Assembly (NCBI RefSeq): GCF_900112525.1 | Contig: NZ_FOMD01000004.1 | Coordinates: forward strand, 310,001 to 374,000 | DNA: 64,000 nt | Origin: Klenkia taihuensis | Lineage (GTDB): Bacteria; Actinomycetota; Actinomycetes; Mycobacteriales; Geodermatophilaceae | Direction: 5' to 3' | Shown: piece after piece, positions 54,818-63,117 of the stretch | How positions within the stretch are numbered: position 1 is the stretch's first letter | Layout of the letters: every line of letters starts with the position of its first letter | The notes under the pieces: generated by a model | Database searches by the model: none | What the model was told of the DNA's origin: nothing | Seen by the model: the letters and a program-made list of their open reading frames with translations, nothing else | Program-made: the position numbers and the translations under genes

Positions 54818-55443
54818 CCGATCGACGGGTCGGCCTGCCAGTCGCTGTAGGGGATCCGGCGGATCTCCTTCAGCTCGCCGATCGTCGACCACTCGTTGCC
54901 GCCCAGGCGGGCCAGCGGGCGCAGCCCCTCGATGCGGGGCCGGCCGTCGCGCACCGCGTCGGCGTGCGCGCTGACGTGCACCACCCGGCCGAACACGACC
55001 GTGCTGTCGCCGAAGGACGTCGTGGCGTGCAGCCGGCACTCCAGGGTGACCGGGCTGGCCGCGACCCGCTTGACCGAGACCACGTCGCTGTCCTCCAGCA
55101 CGACGCCGGTGTGCTCGGCCTCGTCCTGGTCCGGCGGGAAGTCGGTGCCGGTGGCGTTGACCTGCTCGAACAGCTCCTCCGGGGTCAGGCTGACGGTGAA
55201 CTCACCGGTCGCCTCGACGTTGGTCAGGCTGTCCTTGCGGCCGACGCTGGTGAACTGCACGACCGGCGGGTCGACGCAGGCCACGGTGTAGAAGGAGTGC
55301 GGGGCCAGGTTGTGCACGCCGTCGGCCGAGCGGGTGCAGACCCAGGCGATCGGCCGCGGGACGACGACGGAGTTCATCACCCGGTAGAAGGCCTTGGGGT
55401 CCATCTGCGCGGGGTCGAAGGTGGTGCGCTCGTGTGCGGTCAC
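54796..55443 (-). CDS. Flavin reductase-like (FMN-binding split barrel) protein
   Basis: A 215-residue protein of the DIM6/NTAB flavin reductase family. YRVMNSVVVPRPIAWVCT, then NLAPHSFYTVACVDPPVVQFTS and a KDSLTNVEATGEFTVSL segment form the FMN-binding barrel. The substrate is unknown; members provide reduced flavin or act as oxidoreductases. The start GTG overlaps the stop of the glycosyltransferase (GTGA), so it is the last gene of the minus-strand carotenoid-type operon. Confidence 0.9.
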   Translation of the reverse strand: MTAHERTTFDPAQMDPKAFYRVMNSVVVPRPIAWVCTRSADGVHNLAPHSFYTVACVDPPVVQFTSVGRKDSLTNVEATGEFTVSLTPEELFEQVNATGTDFPPDQDEAEHTGVVLEDSDVVSVKRVAASPVTLECRLHATTSFGDSTVVFGRVVHVSAHADAVRDGRPRIEGLRPLARLGGNEWSTIGELKEIRRIPYSDWQADPSIGQALRGD

Positions 55444-56570
55444 CCGGTCAGTGTGCGGCCCCGCCAGCGCAGCGTCCCGCGGGAGTGGCCGAGCACGGAG
55501 CGGACCAGCAGCAGGTCCAGCACCGCCACCCCGAGGGGGTGGGCGAGGGCGTCGGGCCACACCCGGCCGCCGGTGCGCGCCGCGGTGACCGCCCGCCCGG
55601 CCACCCCGGCGGCGTAGCCGACCAGCCCGGCACGTCCGCCGGCCAGCGGCGGCACCACCCACACCGCGGCCAGCGCGGCACCGGCGGCCAGGCTGCCCAC
55701 CGGTGAGCCGCCGAGGGCCGACCACAGCGACTTCTCGTACCCGGCCGCCAGCTCGGCCCAGCCGGCGTACATCCGGGTCGTGGCCAGCCGCGACCCGTCG
55801 GCGACGACACCGCGCCCGCCGGACCGCTTGACCGCCCGCAGCAGCGCGATGTCCTCCAGCACCTCGCCGCGCACCGCGCCGTGCCCGCCGGCCCGCTCGT
55901 ACCCGGCCCGCCGCAGCGCGAGGAACTGCCCGTTGGCGGCGGCCATGGAGGGCCGGCCGGGCCGCTCGGCCAGCCGCAGCGGCAGGGTGGTGGCCCACAG
56001 CCACTGCTGCAGCGGCTGCACCAGGCGCTCGGCGGGGGTGAGGGCCAGCTGGCGCGGCCAGGGCGAGACCAGGTCGAGGTCGTGCCGCTGCAGCAGGGCG
56101 ACGGCGGCCGCGACCGCGTGCGGGGCGAGCCGGACGTCGGCGTCGACGAAGACGAGCACGTCGACGTCCCCGGCGTCGGCGGCACCCTGCGCGCAGGCGT
56201 TCGGCTTGCCCAGCCAGCCCGGGGGCGGCGGGGCGGCGGCGAGCACCCGGGCGCCGTGCGCGGCGGCGACGCCGGCGGTGCCGTCGGTCGACCCGTCGTC
56301 GACCACCACGACCTCCAGCCGTGGGACGCCGGTCTGCGCGGCCAGCGCGTCCAGGCACCCGCCGAGCTGGTGCGCCTCGTCCCGGGCGGGGACGACGACC
56401 CGCACCCGCGCGGTGGTGGCCGGCGGGTCCGCCGGCGGCGTGCGCAGCAGGACCGCGTTGAGGACGGCGTGCGCGGCGAGGGCGACCGAGGTCCCGGCGA
56501 GCACCCGCACCACCCCCCGCCCGCGCCCCCGCCCGCGCCCCCGCCCGCGCCCCCGCCCGCGTCGCGTCAT
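55440..56570 (-). CDS. Family 2 glycosyltransferase, CrtQ-like, with RG-repeat N-terminus
   Basis: A 376-residue glycosyltransferase. After a low-complexity N-terminus of Arg-Gly repeats, a hydrophobic helix precedes the GT2 core: VRVVVPARDEAHQLGGCLDALAAQ, VVVVDDGSTDGT, the DxD in VFVDADVRLAP (about residue 140) and a late VLEDIALLRAVKRSGG. Two or three C-terminal membrane helices. The layout matches diapocarotenoid glycosyltransferases (CrtQ) and related lipid GTs. Translation may start after the repeat, at the Val-Val-Arg-Val segment. It is followed by the CruF-like and desaturase-like genes upstream in the operon. Confidence 0.85.
   Translation of the reverse strand: MTRRGRGRGRGRGRGRGRGVVRVLAGTSVALAAHAVLNAVLLRTPPADPPATTARVRVVVPARDEAHQLGGCLDALAAQTGVPRLEVVVVDDGSTDGTAGVAAAHGARVLAAAPPPPGWLGKPNACAQGAADAGDVDVLVFVDADVRLAPHAVAAAVALLQRHDLDLVSPWPRQLALTPAERLVQPLQQWLWATTLPLRLAERPGRPSMAAANGQFLALRRAGYERAGGHGAVRGEVLEDIALLRAVKRSGGRGVVADGSRLATTRMYAGWAELAAGYEKSLWSALGGSPVGSLAAGAALAAVWVVPPLAGGRAGLVGYAAGVAGRAVTAARTGGRVWPDALAHPLGVAVLDLLLVRSVLGHSRGTLRWRGRTLTG
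56517..56561. repeat. 12-bp tandem repeat encoding the Arg-Gly N-terminus
   Basis: More than three copies of the unit CCGCGCCCCCGC on the plus strand, reading as alternating Arg and Gly codons at the 5' end of the glycosyltransferase gene. Length may vary between strains by slippage. Confidence 0.8.
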
Positions 56571-56577
56571 GTGACGG

Positions 56578-57381
56578 TCAGGACCCGGAACGCGGCCCGG
56601 ACGGGTCCTGGGCGTCGGATGACGGCGCCGGGACGGCAGGGGTGCGGGCGCGGCGGCGGGCGAGGGCGACGAGCACCGGCAGGCTGAGCACCACGCCCCA
56701 CACGGCGGAACCGGGCAGGCCGAGCCAGCCGGCGTGGGCCAGCGCGCCGCCCAGCACCATCCAGGCCAGCGCGACCAGCGGGGCGGAGTCGGGCAGCGCG
56801 GCCGGCCGGTCGGCGACCAGCAGGTCCAGCAGGGCCATCAGCACCAGCCCGGCCAGCAGCCAGCCACCCAGGTTGGTCAGCGGCACGGTGTCGATCCCGG
56901 GCAGCCCCGGGGTGGGGTGCGCCCAGGTCCAGTAGCCGGCCTGCACCAGCTGCGGGTCCAGCACGACGTCCCACGCGGCGAAGACGTACGCGGCCACCAC
57001 GATCCGTCCGCCCCGGTGCGCGGGCACCAGCCGGCGGGCCAGCAGCCAGCTGGGCCAGACCATCATCAGCCAGGCCAGCGGCACCAGGAACGGCACGCCC
57101 AGCAGCGTGGGGCCCAGGGCGTCGGAGTAGGTGTAGCTGCCGTACGGGAACCCGGTGGCCAGCCCGACGGACTCGAACAGCACCGACGCGGCCACGGTCA
57201 CCGCGGCCACGGCCAGCCCCGTGCGCCACCCGCGGGACAGCCCGGCGTGCACGACGGTCAGCGCGGACCCCAGCAGCACGATGGTCCAGCTGACCGCGTC
57301 GCGGACGCCGCCGGCGGTGAGCGGGTAGGCGATCGCGGTGGCCAGCAGCGCCGCGGTGAGCACCCAGGGCGCGCGGGTCAC
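56578..57381 (-). CDS. CruF-like carotenoid biosynthesis membrane protein
   Basis: A 267-residue protein with about seven hydrophobic helices. The motifs LFESVGLATGFPYGSYTYSDALGP and AAWDVVLDPQLVQAGYWTW are characteristic of the CruF/bisanhydrobacterioruberin hydratase family (DUF422), which adds water at the 1,2 double bond of acyclic carotenoid ends. The GTG overlaps the oxidoreductase stop (GTGA). Presence beside a glycosyltransferase suggests a hydroxylated and then glycosylated carotenoid (inference). Confidence 0.87.
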   Translation of the reverse strand: MTRAPWVLTAALLATAIAYPLTAGGVRDAVSWTIVLLGSALTVVHAGLSRGWRTGLAVAAVTVAASVLFESVGLATGFPYGSYTYSDALGPTLLGVPFLVPLAWLMMVWPSWLLARRLVPAHRGGRIVVAAYVFAAWDVVLDPQLVQAGYWTWAHPTPGLPGIDTVPLTNLGGWLLAGLVLMALLDLLVADRPAALPDSAPLVALAWMVLGGALAHAGWLGLPGSAVWGVVLSLPVLVALARRRARTPAVPAPSSDAQDPSGPRSGS

Positions 57382-58979
57382 CGGCGCAGCAGGCGGCGCA
57401 GGGCGGCGGTCCGGCCACCGCGGTCGGCCAGCACCACGCGGGCCGCCGTCCGGCCGCTGTTGCCGCTGACCCCGCCGCCGGGGTGGGTGGAGGCCCCGGT
57501 CAGGTAGAGGCCGGGCAGGCCCGGCACCCGGTGGCCCGACAGCGCGGGGGTGGGCCGGAAGGCGAACATCGAGGCCAGCGACATCTCCACGTGCATGACG
57601 TTGCCGCGCGGCAGCCGCAGCTCCTGCTCGAGCTTGAGCGGCGTCTGGATGTACAGCGACTGCACCGAGTCGGCGAAGCCGGGGGCGAACCGGTCGACGG
57701 CGTCGACCAGCCGGGCGGCCTCGGCCTCGGCGATGGCGTCCCAGTCGCGGCCGTCGCCGAGCCGGTAGGGGTACCACTGGCCCCAGATGGTGACCACGTG
57801 CCGCCCGGGCGGGGCCAGGGTGTCGTCGCTGGCCGAGAAGCTCATCGCCAGCGGCACCGGCTCGCGGGGCAGGTCGCCGGCCTGCCAGTCACCGTGCGCC
57901 CGGGCGAGCACCGCGCGGTCGGTGCACAGCAGTTGCAGTCCCTGCAACGAGTCGGCCGGGTCGACGCCCGGGTAGGCCGGCAGCGCGTCGGTCAGGCAGC
58001 GGACGACGAGGCCGAACCCGTTGCCCAGCGGCGGGTCGGCGTCGCGCAGCGCGGGCGGGGCGTGCTCGCCGGCGATCGCACGGGTGGCCCCGACGTGGCA
58101 GGCGGCGACGACGGTGGAGGCCTCGATCCGCCGGCCGGACTCCAGCACGACGCCGGCCGTGCGGCCGTCCTCGACCAGCAGCGAGGCGGCGCCGTCGCCG
58201 AGGGTGACCCGGCCGCCGTGGGCCTCGAGCTTGCGGCGCAGCGCCGCGGTCAGCCCGCCCGAGCCGCCGACCGGGTGGCCGGGCGGGGTGGTGTGCAGCA
58301 GCGCCGCCCAGCCGACCATCGCCGCGGTGCCCGGCTCGGACATCGGGGGGCCGGACTGCGCGCCGAACCAGGCCAGGGCCGCCTTGAGCCGCTCGCTGGT
58401 GAACCAGCGGTCCAGCAGGGCGTCGCCGGAGCCCAGGAAGTCGGTGGCCAGGTCGCCGCCGGACACCCGGGGGCGGCCCTTGGCCGGGGCGCCCAGCGGC
58501 CAGAGGTGGCGGGCCAGTCGGCCGGGGCTCGGCCGGTCGCCGAAGGCCTGCACCACCCGCGCGCTGCGGGGGCCCCACACCTCGACGAAGCGGCGGTAGG
58601 CCGCGGCGTCCTCGGCCCCGCAGGCGGCCTCGATCGAGGCGCAGGTGGCGTCGAGGTCGACGGAGAAGACCAGCGGCCGGCCGTCGGGGCCCTCGCTGCC
58701 CGGGGCGGGGGCGGGGGCGAAGCCCCAGGGGTCGCAGTCGACGTAGCGCAGGCCGTGCGCGGCGAGGTCGAGCTCCTCGACGACGCCCGAGTGCCGGACG
58801 ATGACGTGCGCGCTGGACCCGCGGTCGACCCGCACGCCGGGCCAGCGCTCCACGGTGGAGACGGCGCCGCCCAGCACGTCGTCGGCCTCCACGACCTCGA
58901 CGTCCAGGCCCGCGACCGCCAGGTGGCAGGCGGCGACCAGGCCGTTGTGCCCGGACCCGACGACGACGACGTCGGCCAC
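57378..58979 (-). CDS. CrtI/CrtO-like FAD-dependent oxidoreductase
   Basis: A 533-residue flavoprotein. The N-terminus VADVVVVGSGHNGLVAACHLAVAGLDVEVVEADDVLGGAVST binds FAD. GHPVGGSGGLTAALRRKLEAHGG and the C-terminal GLPGLYLTGASTHPGGGVSGNSGRTAARVVL match the CrtO/CrtU-like branch of the phytoene-desaturase superfamily. Ketolase, desaturase or isomerase activity cannot be decided. The GTG shares one base with the GNAT stop (TAGTG). It is part of a minus-strand operon from the GNAT gene to the flavin reductase. Confidence 0.88.
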   Translation of the reverse strand: MADVVVVGSGHNGLVAACHLAVAGLDVEVVEADDVLGGAVSTVERWPGVRVDRGSSAHVIVRHSGVVEELDLAAHGLRYVDCDPWGFAPAPAPGSEGPDGRPLVFSVDLDATCASIEAACGAEDAAAYRRFVEVWGPRSARVVQAFGDRPSPGRLARHLWPLGAPAKGRPRVSGGDLATDFLGSGDALLDRWFTSERLKAALAWFGAQSGPPMSEPGTAAMVGWAALLHTTPPGHPVGGSGGLTAALRRKLEAHGGRVTLGDGAASLLVEDGRTAGVVLESGRRIEASTVVAACHVGATRAIAGEHAPPALRDADPPLGNGFGLVVRCLTDALPAYPGVDPADSLQGLQLLCTDRAVLARAHGDWQAGDLPREPVPLAMSFSASDDTLAPPGRHVVTIWGQWYPYRLGDGRDWDAIAEAEAARLVDAVDRFAPGFADSVQSLYIQTPLKLEQELRLPRGNVMHVEMSLASMFAFRPTPALSGHRVPGLPGLYLTGASTHPGGGVSGNSGRTAARVVLADRGGRTAALRRLLRR

Positions 58980-59542
58980 TAGGCGGGTGTCCCGAGCGGG
59001 AGGCGCGCGCCGAGGATGGCGAAGGGCCGGGCGTCGCCGGGGAAGTGGTGGTTGCGGGCCAGGTCGACGAAGCCGTCGGCCCGGTAGAGCCGGAAGGCCT
59101 TGGTGTCGGAGTCCGGGGTCGACAGCAGCGCCGCGGGGTAGGGCAGGTCGCGCACCAGCGCGTGCAGCAGCTGGCGGCCCAGGCCCTGGCTCTGGTGGTC
59201 GGGGTCGACGTGCAGCTCGCAGACCTCGAAGCCGCCGGGCAGCCAGCGCTTGGCGGTGCGCCGGTCGAGGGCGTGCCGGACCTGGTCGTGCCACCACTGG
59301 CCGGGGGCGACCAGGTAGCCGTAGCCGAAGCCGACCAGGTGCTCGCCGTCCGGGCCGGCCGCGAAGGCGCCGACCGCCCGGAAGCCCTGCCGCTCGGTGT
59401 GCTGCACCGCGTAGCCGTACCGGCCGGCGACGACGGAGTCGCCGTAGCCCATAGCGCGGCCGTAGATGGCCAGCGCCTCGTGCAGGTGCTCGCGCATCCA
59501 AGCGGTGGGCAGCTCGGTCACCCGGGTCGTGGGTGCGGTCAT
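58979..59542 (-). CDS. GNAT-family N-acetyltransferase
   Basis: A 187-residue acetyltransferase. The acetyl-CoA binding loop reads VDPDHQSQGLGRQLLHALV (about residues 113-131), preceded by the strand FEVCELHV and followed by ALLSTPDSDTKAFRLYRADGFVDL. The ATG at 59542 was chosen over a GTG 33 nt upstream because the usual family N-terminus starts close to it; the choice is not firm. It heads the second carotenoid-type operon, though its own substrate is unknown. Confidence 0.85.
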   Translation of the reverse strand: MTAPTTRVTELPTAWMREHLHEALAIYGRAMGYGDSVVAGRYGYAVQHTERQGFRAVGAFAAGPDGEHLVGFGYGYLVAPGQWWHDQVRHALDRRTAKRWLPGGFEVCELHVDPDHQSQGLGRQLLHALVRDLPYPAALLSTPDSDTKAFRLYRADGFVDLARNHHFPGDARPFAILGARLPLGTPA

Positions 59543-59597
59543 GCTGCGGGCTCCGGCATGCAGCGATCCTCCCACTGGTGGCGCCCCGGCGGGTCGC

Positions 59598-60080
59598 TCA
59601 GCCGGCGTCGACCTCGGCGGCGGTGCCCGCGGTGATGCGCAGCAGCTCGTCGTAGGTGGTGGGGAAGACCGCGTGCGGGTGCCCGGCGGCGGCCCAGACC
59701 TGCGGGAAGCGGGCCAGCGTGATGTCCACCAGGGTGCCGATGAGCTCGGGGTGGCCGACCGGGGCGACCCCGCCGATCGCCTGGCCGGTGTGCTCGCGGA
59801 CGAAGGCGGCGGTGGCCTTGCGCAGCTCGGGGACGCCGAGCAGCCCCGCCACCTTGGCGGTGTCCACCCGGTGCGCGCCGCTGGTCAGCACCAGCACCGG
59901 GTTGCCCTCGACCTCGAAGACCAGGCTGCTGGCGATCGCGCCGACCTCGACGCCGAGCACGGCGGCGGCCTCCTGCGCGGTGCGGGCGCTGTCGGCCAGG
60001 TGCACCACCTCGCCGGTGGCCCCGGCGTCCCGGAGCACCTGCTGCACGTGGGCCACCATCGGGTGCTCGGTCGAGGTCAC
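59598..60080 (-). CDS. YbaK/EbsC-type aminoacyl-tRNA deacylase
   Basis: A 160-residue single-domain protein. The core is AQEAAAVLGVEVGAIASSLVFEVEGNPVLVLTSGAHRVDTAKVA with the conserved Lys in LRKATAAFV and GGVAPVGHPE. Free-standing YbaK-type proteins hydrolyse mischarged aminoacyl-tRNAs such as Cys-tRNA-Pro. The GTG at 60080 has no Shine-Dalgarno; a GACGAT box ends 7 nt upstream. It is divergent from the fic gene, and the repeat array between them may regulate both. Confidence 0.92.
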   Translation of the reverse strand: MTSTEHPMVAHVQQVLRDAGATGEVVHLADSARTAQEAAAVLGVEVGAIASSLVFEVEGNPVLVLTSGAHRVDTAKVAGLLGVPELRKATAAFVREHTGQAIGGVAPVGHPELIGTLVDITLARFPQVWAAAGHPHAVFPTTYDELLRITAGTAAEVDAG

Positions 60081-60087
60081 GCCGCCG

Positions 60088-60093
60088 ATCGTC
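60088..60093 (-). promoter_or_regulatory. Candidate -10 box of the YbaK gene
   Basis: GACGAT on the minus strand ends 7 nt before the GTG at 60080. Confidence 0.35.
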
Positions 60094-60102
60094 GCACCCG
60101 GG

Positions 60103-60169
60103 TGCGAACCCGGCCGGCTGTTGTTCGCACGTACGGCACAAGTGCGAATAAGATCGCCGTGTGTTCGCA
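60103..60169. promoter_or_regulatory. Four alternating TGCGAA/TTCGCA half-sites before fic
   Basis: TGCGAA at 60103-60108 and 60143-60148, TTCGCA at 60124-60129 and 60164-60169: alternating orientation, start spacing 21, 19 and 21 bp. The last site lies within the first codons of fic. The middle two form a GTTCGCAC...GTGCGAAT inverted repeat. Confidence 0.65.
60149..60154 (+). promoter_or_regulatory. -10 box of leaderless fic gene
   Basis: TAAGAT ends 6 nt before the GTG at 60161 and lies between the third and fourth half-sites. Confidence 0.55.
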
Positions 60170-61354
60170 GATGGTGAGGGCTGGCCGGCCATCGGCAGCC
60201 GCGAGCTGCCGTGGCGTCCGGGGCTGCCCGACGACGTCGTACCCCGCGCGGTCCGGCTGCGGCACGCCGGCCCCTACCGGGCCGCGGTCGTGCCGACCAT
60301 CGCCGACCGGGTCCCGGTGGTCGGGGCCGGCGTGCTCCGGGCCGCGGAGGACGCGGCCGCGGAGGTCGCCCGCTTCGACACCCGGATGGGGGCGGAGGTC
60401 GCCCCGTTCGCCGCGGTCCTGCTCCGCACGGAGTCGGCGTCCTCCTCGCGCATCGAGCAGCTGACCTCCGGGGCGCGGGCGATCGCCGTCGCCGAGATCG
60501 GGTCGCCGTCCACGCGCAACGCCGAAGCCGTGGTGGGCAACGTCGCCGCGATGCAGGCGGCCCTCGACCTCTCCGACGAGCCGACGCCCGGCGCGGTGCT
60601 CGCGATGCACCAGGCCCTGCTGGGGGACACCGAGCCGGCCATCGCCGGGCGCTGGCGGGACGAGCAGGTGTGGGTGGGGGGCACGTCCTACGGTCCCCAC
60701 GAGGCCGAGTACGTGGCGCCGGTCGCGGACGACGTGCCGGGGCTGGTGGCCGACCTCGTCCGCTTCGCGGTCCGCACGGACGTGGCGCCCCTGGTGCTGG
60801 CGGCGGTCGCGCACGCGCAGTTCGAGACGATCCACCCCTTCCCGGACGGCAACGGCCGCACCGGCCGGGCCCTGGTGCACTCGCTGCTGCGCCACCACGG
60901 GGTCACCCGGGCGGTCACCGTGCCCGTGTCGGCCGGGCTGCTGGTGGACGTCGAGGGGTACTTCGACGCGCTGACCGCCTACCGCCACGGTGAGCTCGAG
61001 CCCGTCGTCGAGGCGTTCACCGGCGGCACGCTGGCCGCGATCACCAACGCCACGCAGCTGGTGGAGCAGCTCCGGTCGGTGCGGGCCGGGTGGACGGGGA
61101 CCGTCCGCGCCCGGTCCGACGCCGCGGCCTGGCGGCTGGCGGACCTGCTCGTCCGCCAGCCCGTGGTGGACGCCGGCGTCGTCGCCCGCGAGCTGGGCAT
61201 CCCGGCGCAGAACGTGCCCCGAGCCCTGGCGCCGCTGGAGACCGCCGGGGTGGTCACCGAGTTCACCGGCCGGCGTCGCAACCGCATGTGGCAGGCCCGG
61301 GAGGTCCTCGACGCGCTCGACGCCTTCGCCGCCCGGGCGGGCCGACGCCGGTGA
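60161..61354 (+). CDS. Fic-domain AMP-transferase family protein with winged helix
   Basis: A 397-residue protein. The Fic motif HPFPDGNGRTGRALVH is intact (about residues 224-239), with catalytic His. An N-terminal helix SSSRIEQLTSG has the S-x3-E layout of the inhibitory alpha helix of class II Fic proteins, so activity may be self-restrained. The C-terminal 90 residues form a winged helix (LVRQPVVDAGVVARELGIPAQNVPRALAPLETAGVVTE). It could AMPylate a protein target and bind DNA, perhaps its own promoter repeats (inference). No toxin-antitoxin partner is seen. Confidence 0.92.
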   Translation: MFADGEGWPAIGSRELPWRPGLPDDVVPRAVRLRHAGPYRAAVVPTIADRVPVVGAGVLRAAEDAAAEVARFDTRMGAEVAPFAAVLLRTESASSSRIEQLTSGARAIAVAEIGSPSTRNAEAVVGNVAAMQAALDLSDEPTPGAVLAMHQALLGDTEPAIAGRWRDEQVWVGGTSYGPHEAEYVAPVADDVPGLVADLVRFAVRTDVAPLVLAAVAHAQFETIHPFPDGNGRTGRALVHSLLRHHGVTRAVTVPVSAGLLVDVEGYFDALTAYRHGELEPVVEAFTGGTLAAITNATQLVEQLRSVRAGWTGTVRARSDAAAWRLADLLVRQPVVDAGVVARELGIPAQNVPRALAPLETAGVVTEFTGRRRNRMWQAREVLDALDAFAARAGRRR

Positions 61355-61446
61355 CCCCGGTGGACGTGCCGCGCCGCGCCCGGGCAGGGGGCGCCGCGTG
61401 CGGTCGCAGGCCTCCGGCGCGGGGCGCGGCCGCACCTCGAGCCCGA

Positions 61447-61485
61447 CCCCGGCCTGCCCGAGGGCAGCTGGTCCCGGGGCCGGGG
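61447..61485. terminator. Possible hairpin between fic and the POT transporter gene
   Basis: Eight-base arms CCCCGGCC and GGCCGGGG with an inner TGCCC-GA-GGGCA hairpin, in the 130-bp convergent gap. Weaker than the other terminators. Confidence 0.4.
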
Positions 61486-61486
61486 C

Positions 61487-62956
61487 TCAGCGCACCCCGG
61501 ACATGAGCCGCCGGATCGCCGGGGTGGCCAGGGCGAGGACCACCCCGAGGACGACGGCGACGCCGCCGAGGGTGCCGAAGTAGGCGGTCTGCGTGGCCGG
61601 GTCGTACGTCCCCGCGAAGACGCCGGCCAGCGAGGTGCCGATGGCCGTGGAGAGGAACCACAGCGCGACCATCTGGGTGCGGTAGGCCGCCGGCGCCAGC
61701 TTGGTCGACAGGGACAGCCCCACCGGGGACAGCAGCAGCTCGGCCACGGTGAACACCAGCAGGATGCCGACCAGGCCCAGCAGCGGGGCCCCGCCCGGGC
61801 CGTCGCCGGCCATCGGCAGGAACAGCAGGAACGCGACGCCCATGATCGCGGTGCCGGCGGCGAACTTCACCGGCGTCGAGGGCTGGCGGGGGCCCAGCCG
61901 GGTCCAGAGCGCGGCGAACGCACCGGACAGCAGGATGATGAAGACCGGGTTGATCGACTGCACCCACGACGCCGGGACGGTCCAGCCGAACAGGTCGCGG
62001 TCGAGCTGGGAGTCCGCGTACAGCGCCACCACGGTGGACTGCTGCTGGTACAGCGACCAGAACGCCACGCTGGCCACGAACATGGGGATGAAGGCCAGCA
62101 CCCGGCGCCGCTCGGTGCCGTCGACCCGCGCGCTGCGCAGCAGCTGGACGAAGTAGCCGACCGAGACCACCACGCAGACCCACACGACGACGGTGGCCAG
62201 CCGGTCGGCGCGCAGCACCCCGGTCAGCGCCAGCACGACGAGGACCAGCACGCCGACGACGGCGCCGACCGCCCAGCGGGACCGCTGCTCGGGCGGCAGC
62301 GGCGAGGGCACCTCGCGCCCGGTGCCGGCCGGCCCGCGGCGGCCCCAGGCGTACTGGGCCAGGCCCGCGGCCATGCCGACGGCGGCCAGGCCGAAGCCGA
62401 GGTGGAACCCGACCGCCGACTGCGCCAGCCCGGTCAGCAGCGGCCCGACCAGCGCCCCGACGTTGATGCCCAGGTAGAACACGGAGAACCCGGCGTCCCG
62501 GCGCTCGTCGCCGTCGGCGTAGAGCAGGCCCACCAGGGTGGTGGCGGTGGCCTTGACCCCGCCGCTGCCCAGCGCGATGAGGACCAGGCCGACGCCGACG
62601 CCCAGCAGGCCCGGCACCAGCGAGAGCGCCACGTGCCCGGCCATGACGACGACGGCGGACCAGAACAGCACCCGCTCGGGGCCGGCCAGCCGGTCGGAGA
62701 CCCAGCCGCCCACGATCGTGGACAGGTAGACCGTGCCGCCGTAGGCGCCCACGATGCTGGCCGCGGTCGAGGTGCTGATGGCCAGCCCGCCGTCGGCGAC
62801 GGAGTAGGAGAGGTAGTACAGCAGGATCGCCTGCATGCCGTAGAAGCTGAACCGCTCCCACATCTCGACGCCGAACAGGTGCGCCAGGCCGCGCGGTTGA
62901 CCGAGGAAGGTCGTCCCGTCCGCACGGGTGTCGGGGGATGCAGTTGCCACGCCCAA
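61487..62956 (-). CDS. POT/PTR-family proton-dependent oligopeptide transporter
   Basis: A 489-residue transporter of the major facilitator superfamily with about fourteen hydrophobic helices. The N-terminal LFGVEMWERFSFYGMQAILLYYLS is the PTR2 signature with its E-x2-E-R type proton site, and FSVFYLGINVGALVGPLL is the second signature. It imports di- and tripeptides with protons. The start is uncertain: TTG at 62956 has GAGGGG about 9 nt upstream; a GTG two codons later is possible. Confidence 0.92.
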   Translation of the reverse strand: MGVATASPDTRADGTTFLGQPRGLAHLFGVEMWERFSFYGMQAILLYYLSYSVADGGLAISTSTAASIVGAYGGTVYLSTIVGGWVSDRLAGPERVLFWSAVVVMAGHVALSLVPGLLGVGVGLVLIALGSGGVKATATTLVGLLYADGDERRDAGFSVFYLGINVGALVGPLLTGLAQSAVGFHLGFGLAAVGMAAGLAQYAWGRRGPAGTGREVPSPLPPEQRSRWAVGAVVGVLVLVVLALTGVLRADRLATVVVWVCVVVSVGYFVQLLRSARVDGTERRRVLAFIPMFVASVAFWSLYQQQSTVVALYADSQLDRDLFGWTVPASWVQSINPVFIILLSGAFAALWTRLGPRQPSTPVKFAAGTAIMGVAFLLFLPMAGDGPGGAPLLGLVGILLVFTVAELLLSPVGLSLSTKLAPAAYRTQMVALWFLSTAIGTSLAGVFAGTYDPATQTAYFGTLGGVAVVLGVVLALATPAIRRLMSGVR

Positions 62957-63056
62957 CCACTGTGCCCCTCATGGGTCGGTCGCGCACGCCCGGTCCGGTC
63001 CGCGCGGGCGACGACGGCGAACTGTCGGTGGTCCGTGCTGTGCTCCGGGCATGCAG

Positions 63057-63072
63057 ACGAACACGTGTTCGA
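63057..63072. promoter_or_regulatory. LexA-type SOS box A (one mismatch)
   Basis: ACGAAC-ACGT-GTTCGA differs at one base from the actinobacterial consensus TCGAAC-N4-GTTCGA. It is centred 61 bp before box B. Confidence 0.7.
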
Positions 63073-63117
63073 CGCCCCGGTTGACGGCCTCGGGCGCGCA
63101 TGGTGTCCTGGTCGTGT

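Noticed and set aside
56517-56561. CRISPR-like repeat
   Set aside because: The units are only 12 bp, directly adjacent with no spacers, and encode Arg-Gly within an open reading frame.
60161-61354. Fic protein as the toxin of a toxin-antitoxin pair
   Set aside because: No small antitoxin gene is adjacent, and the S-x3-E inhibitory helix is inside the same protein, as in class II Fic proteins.
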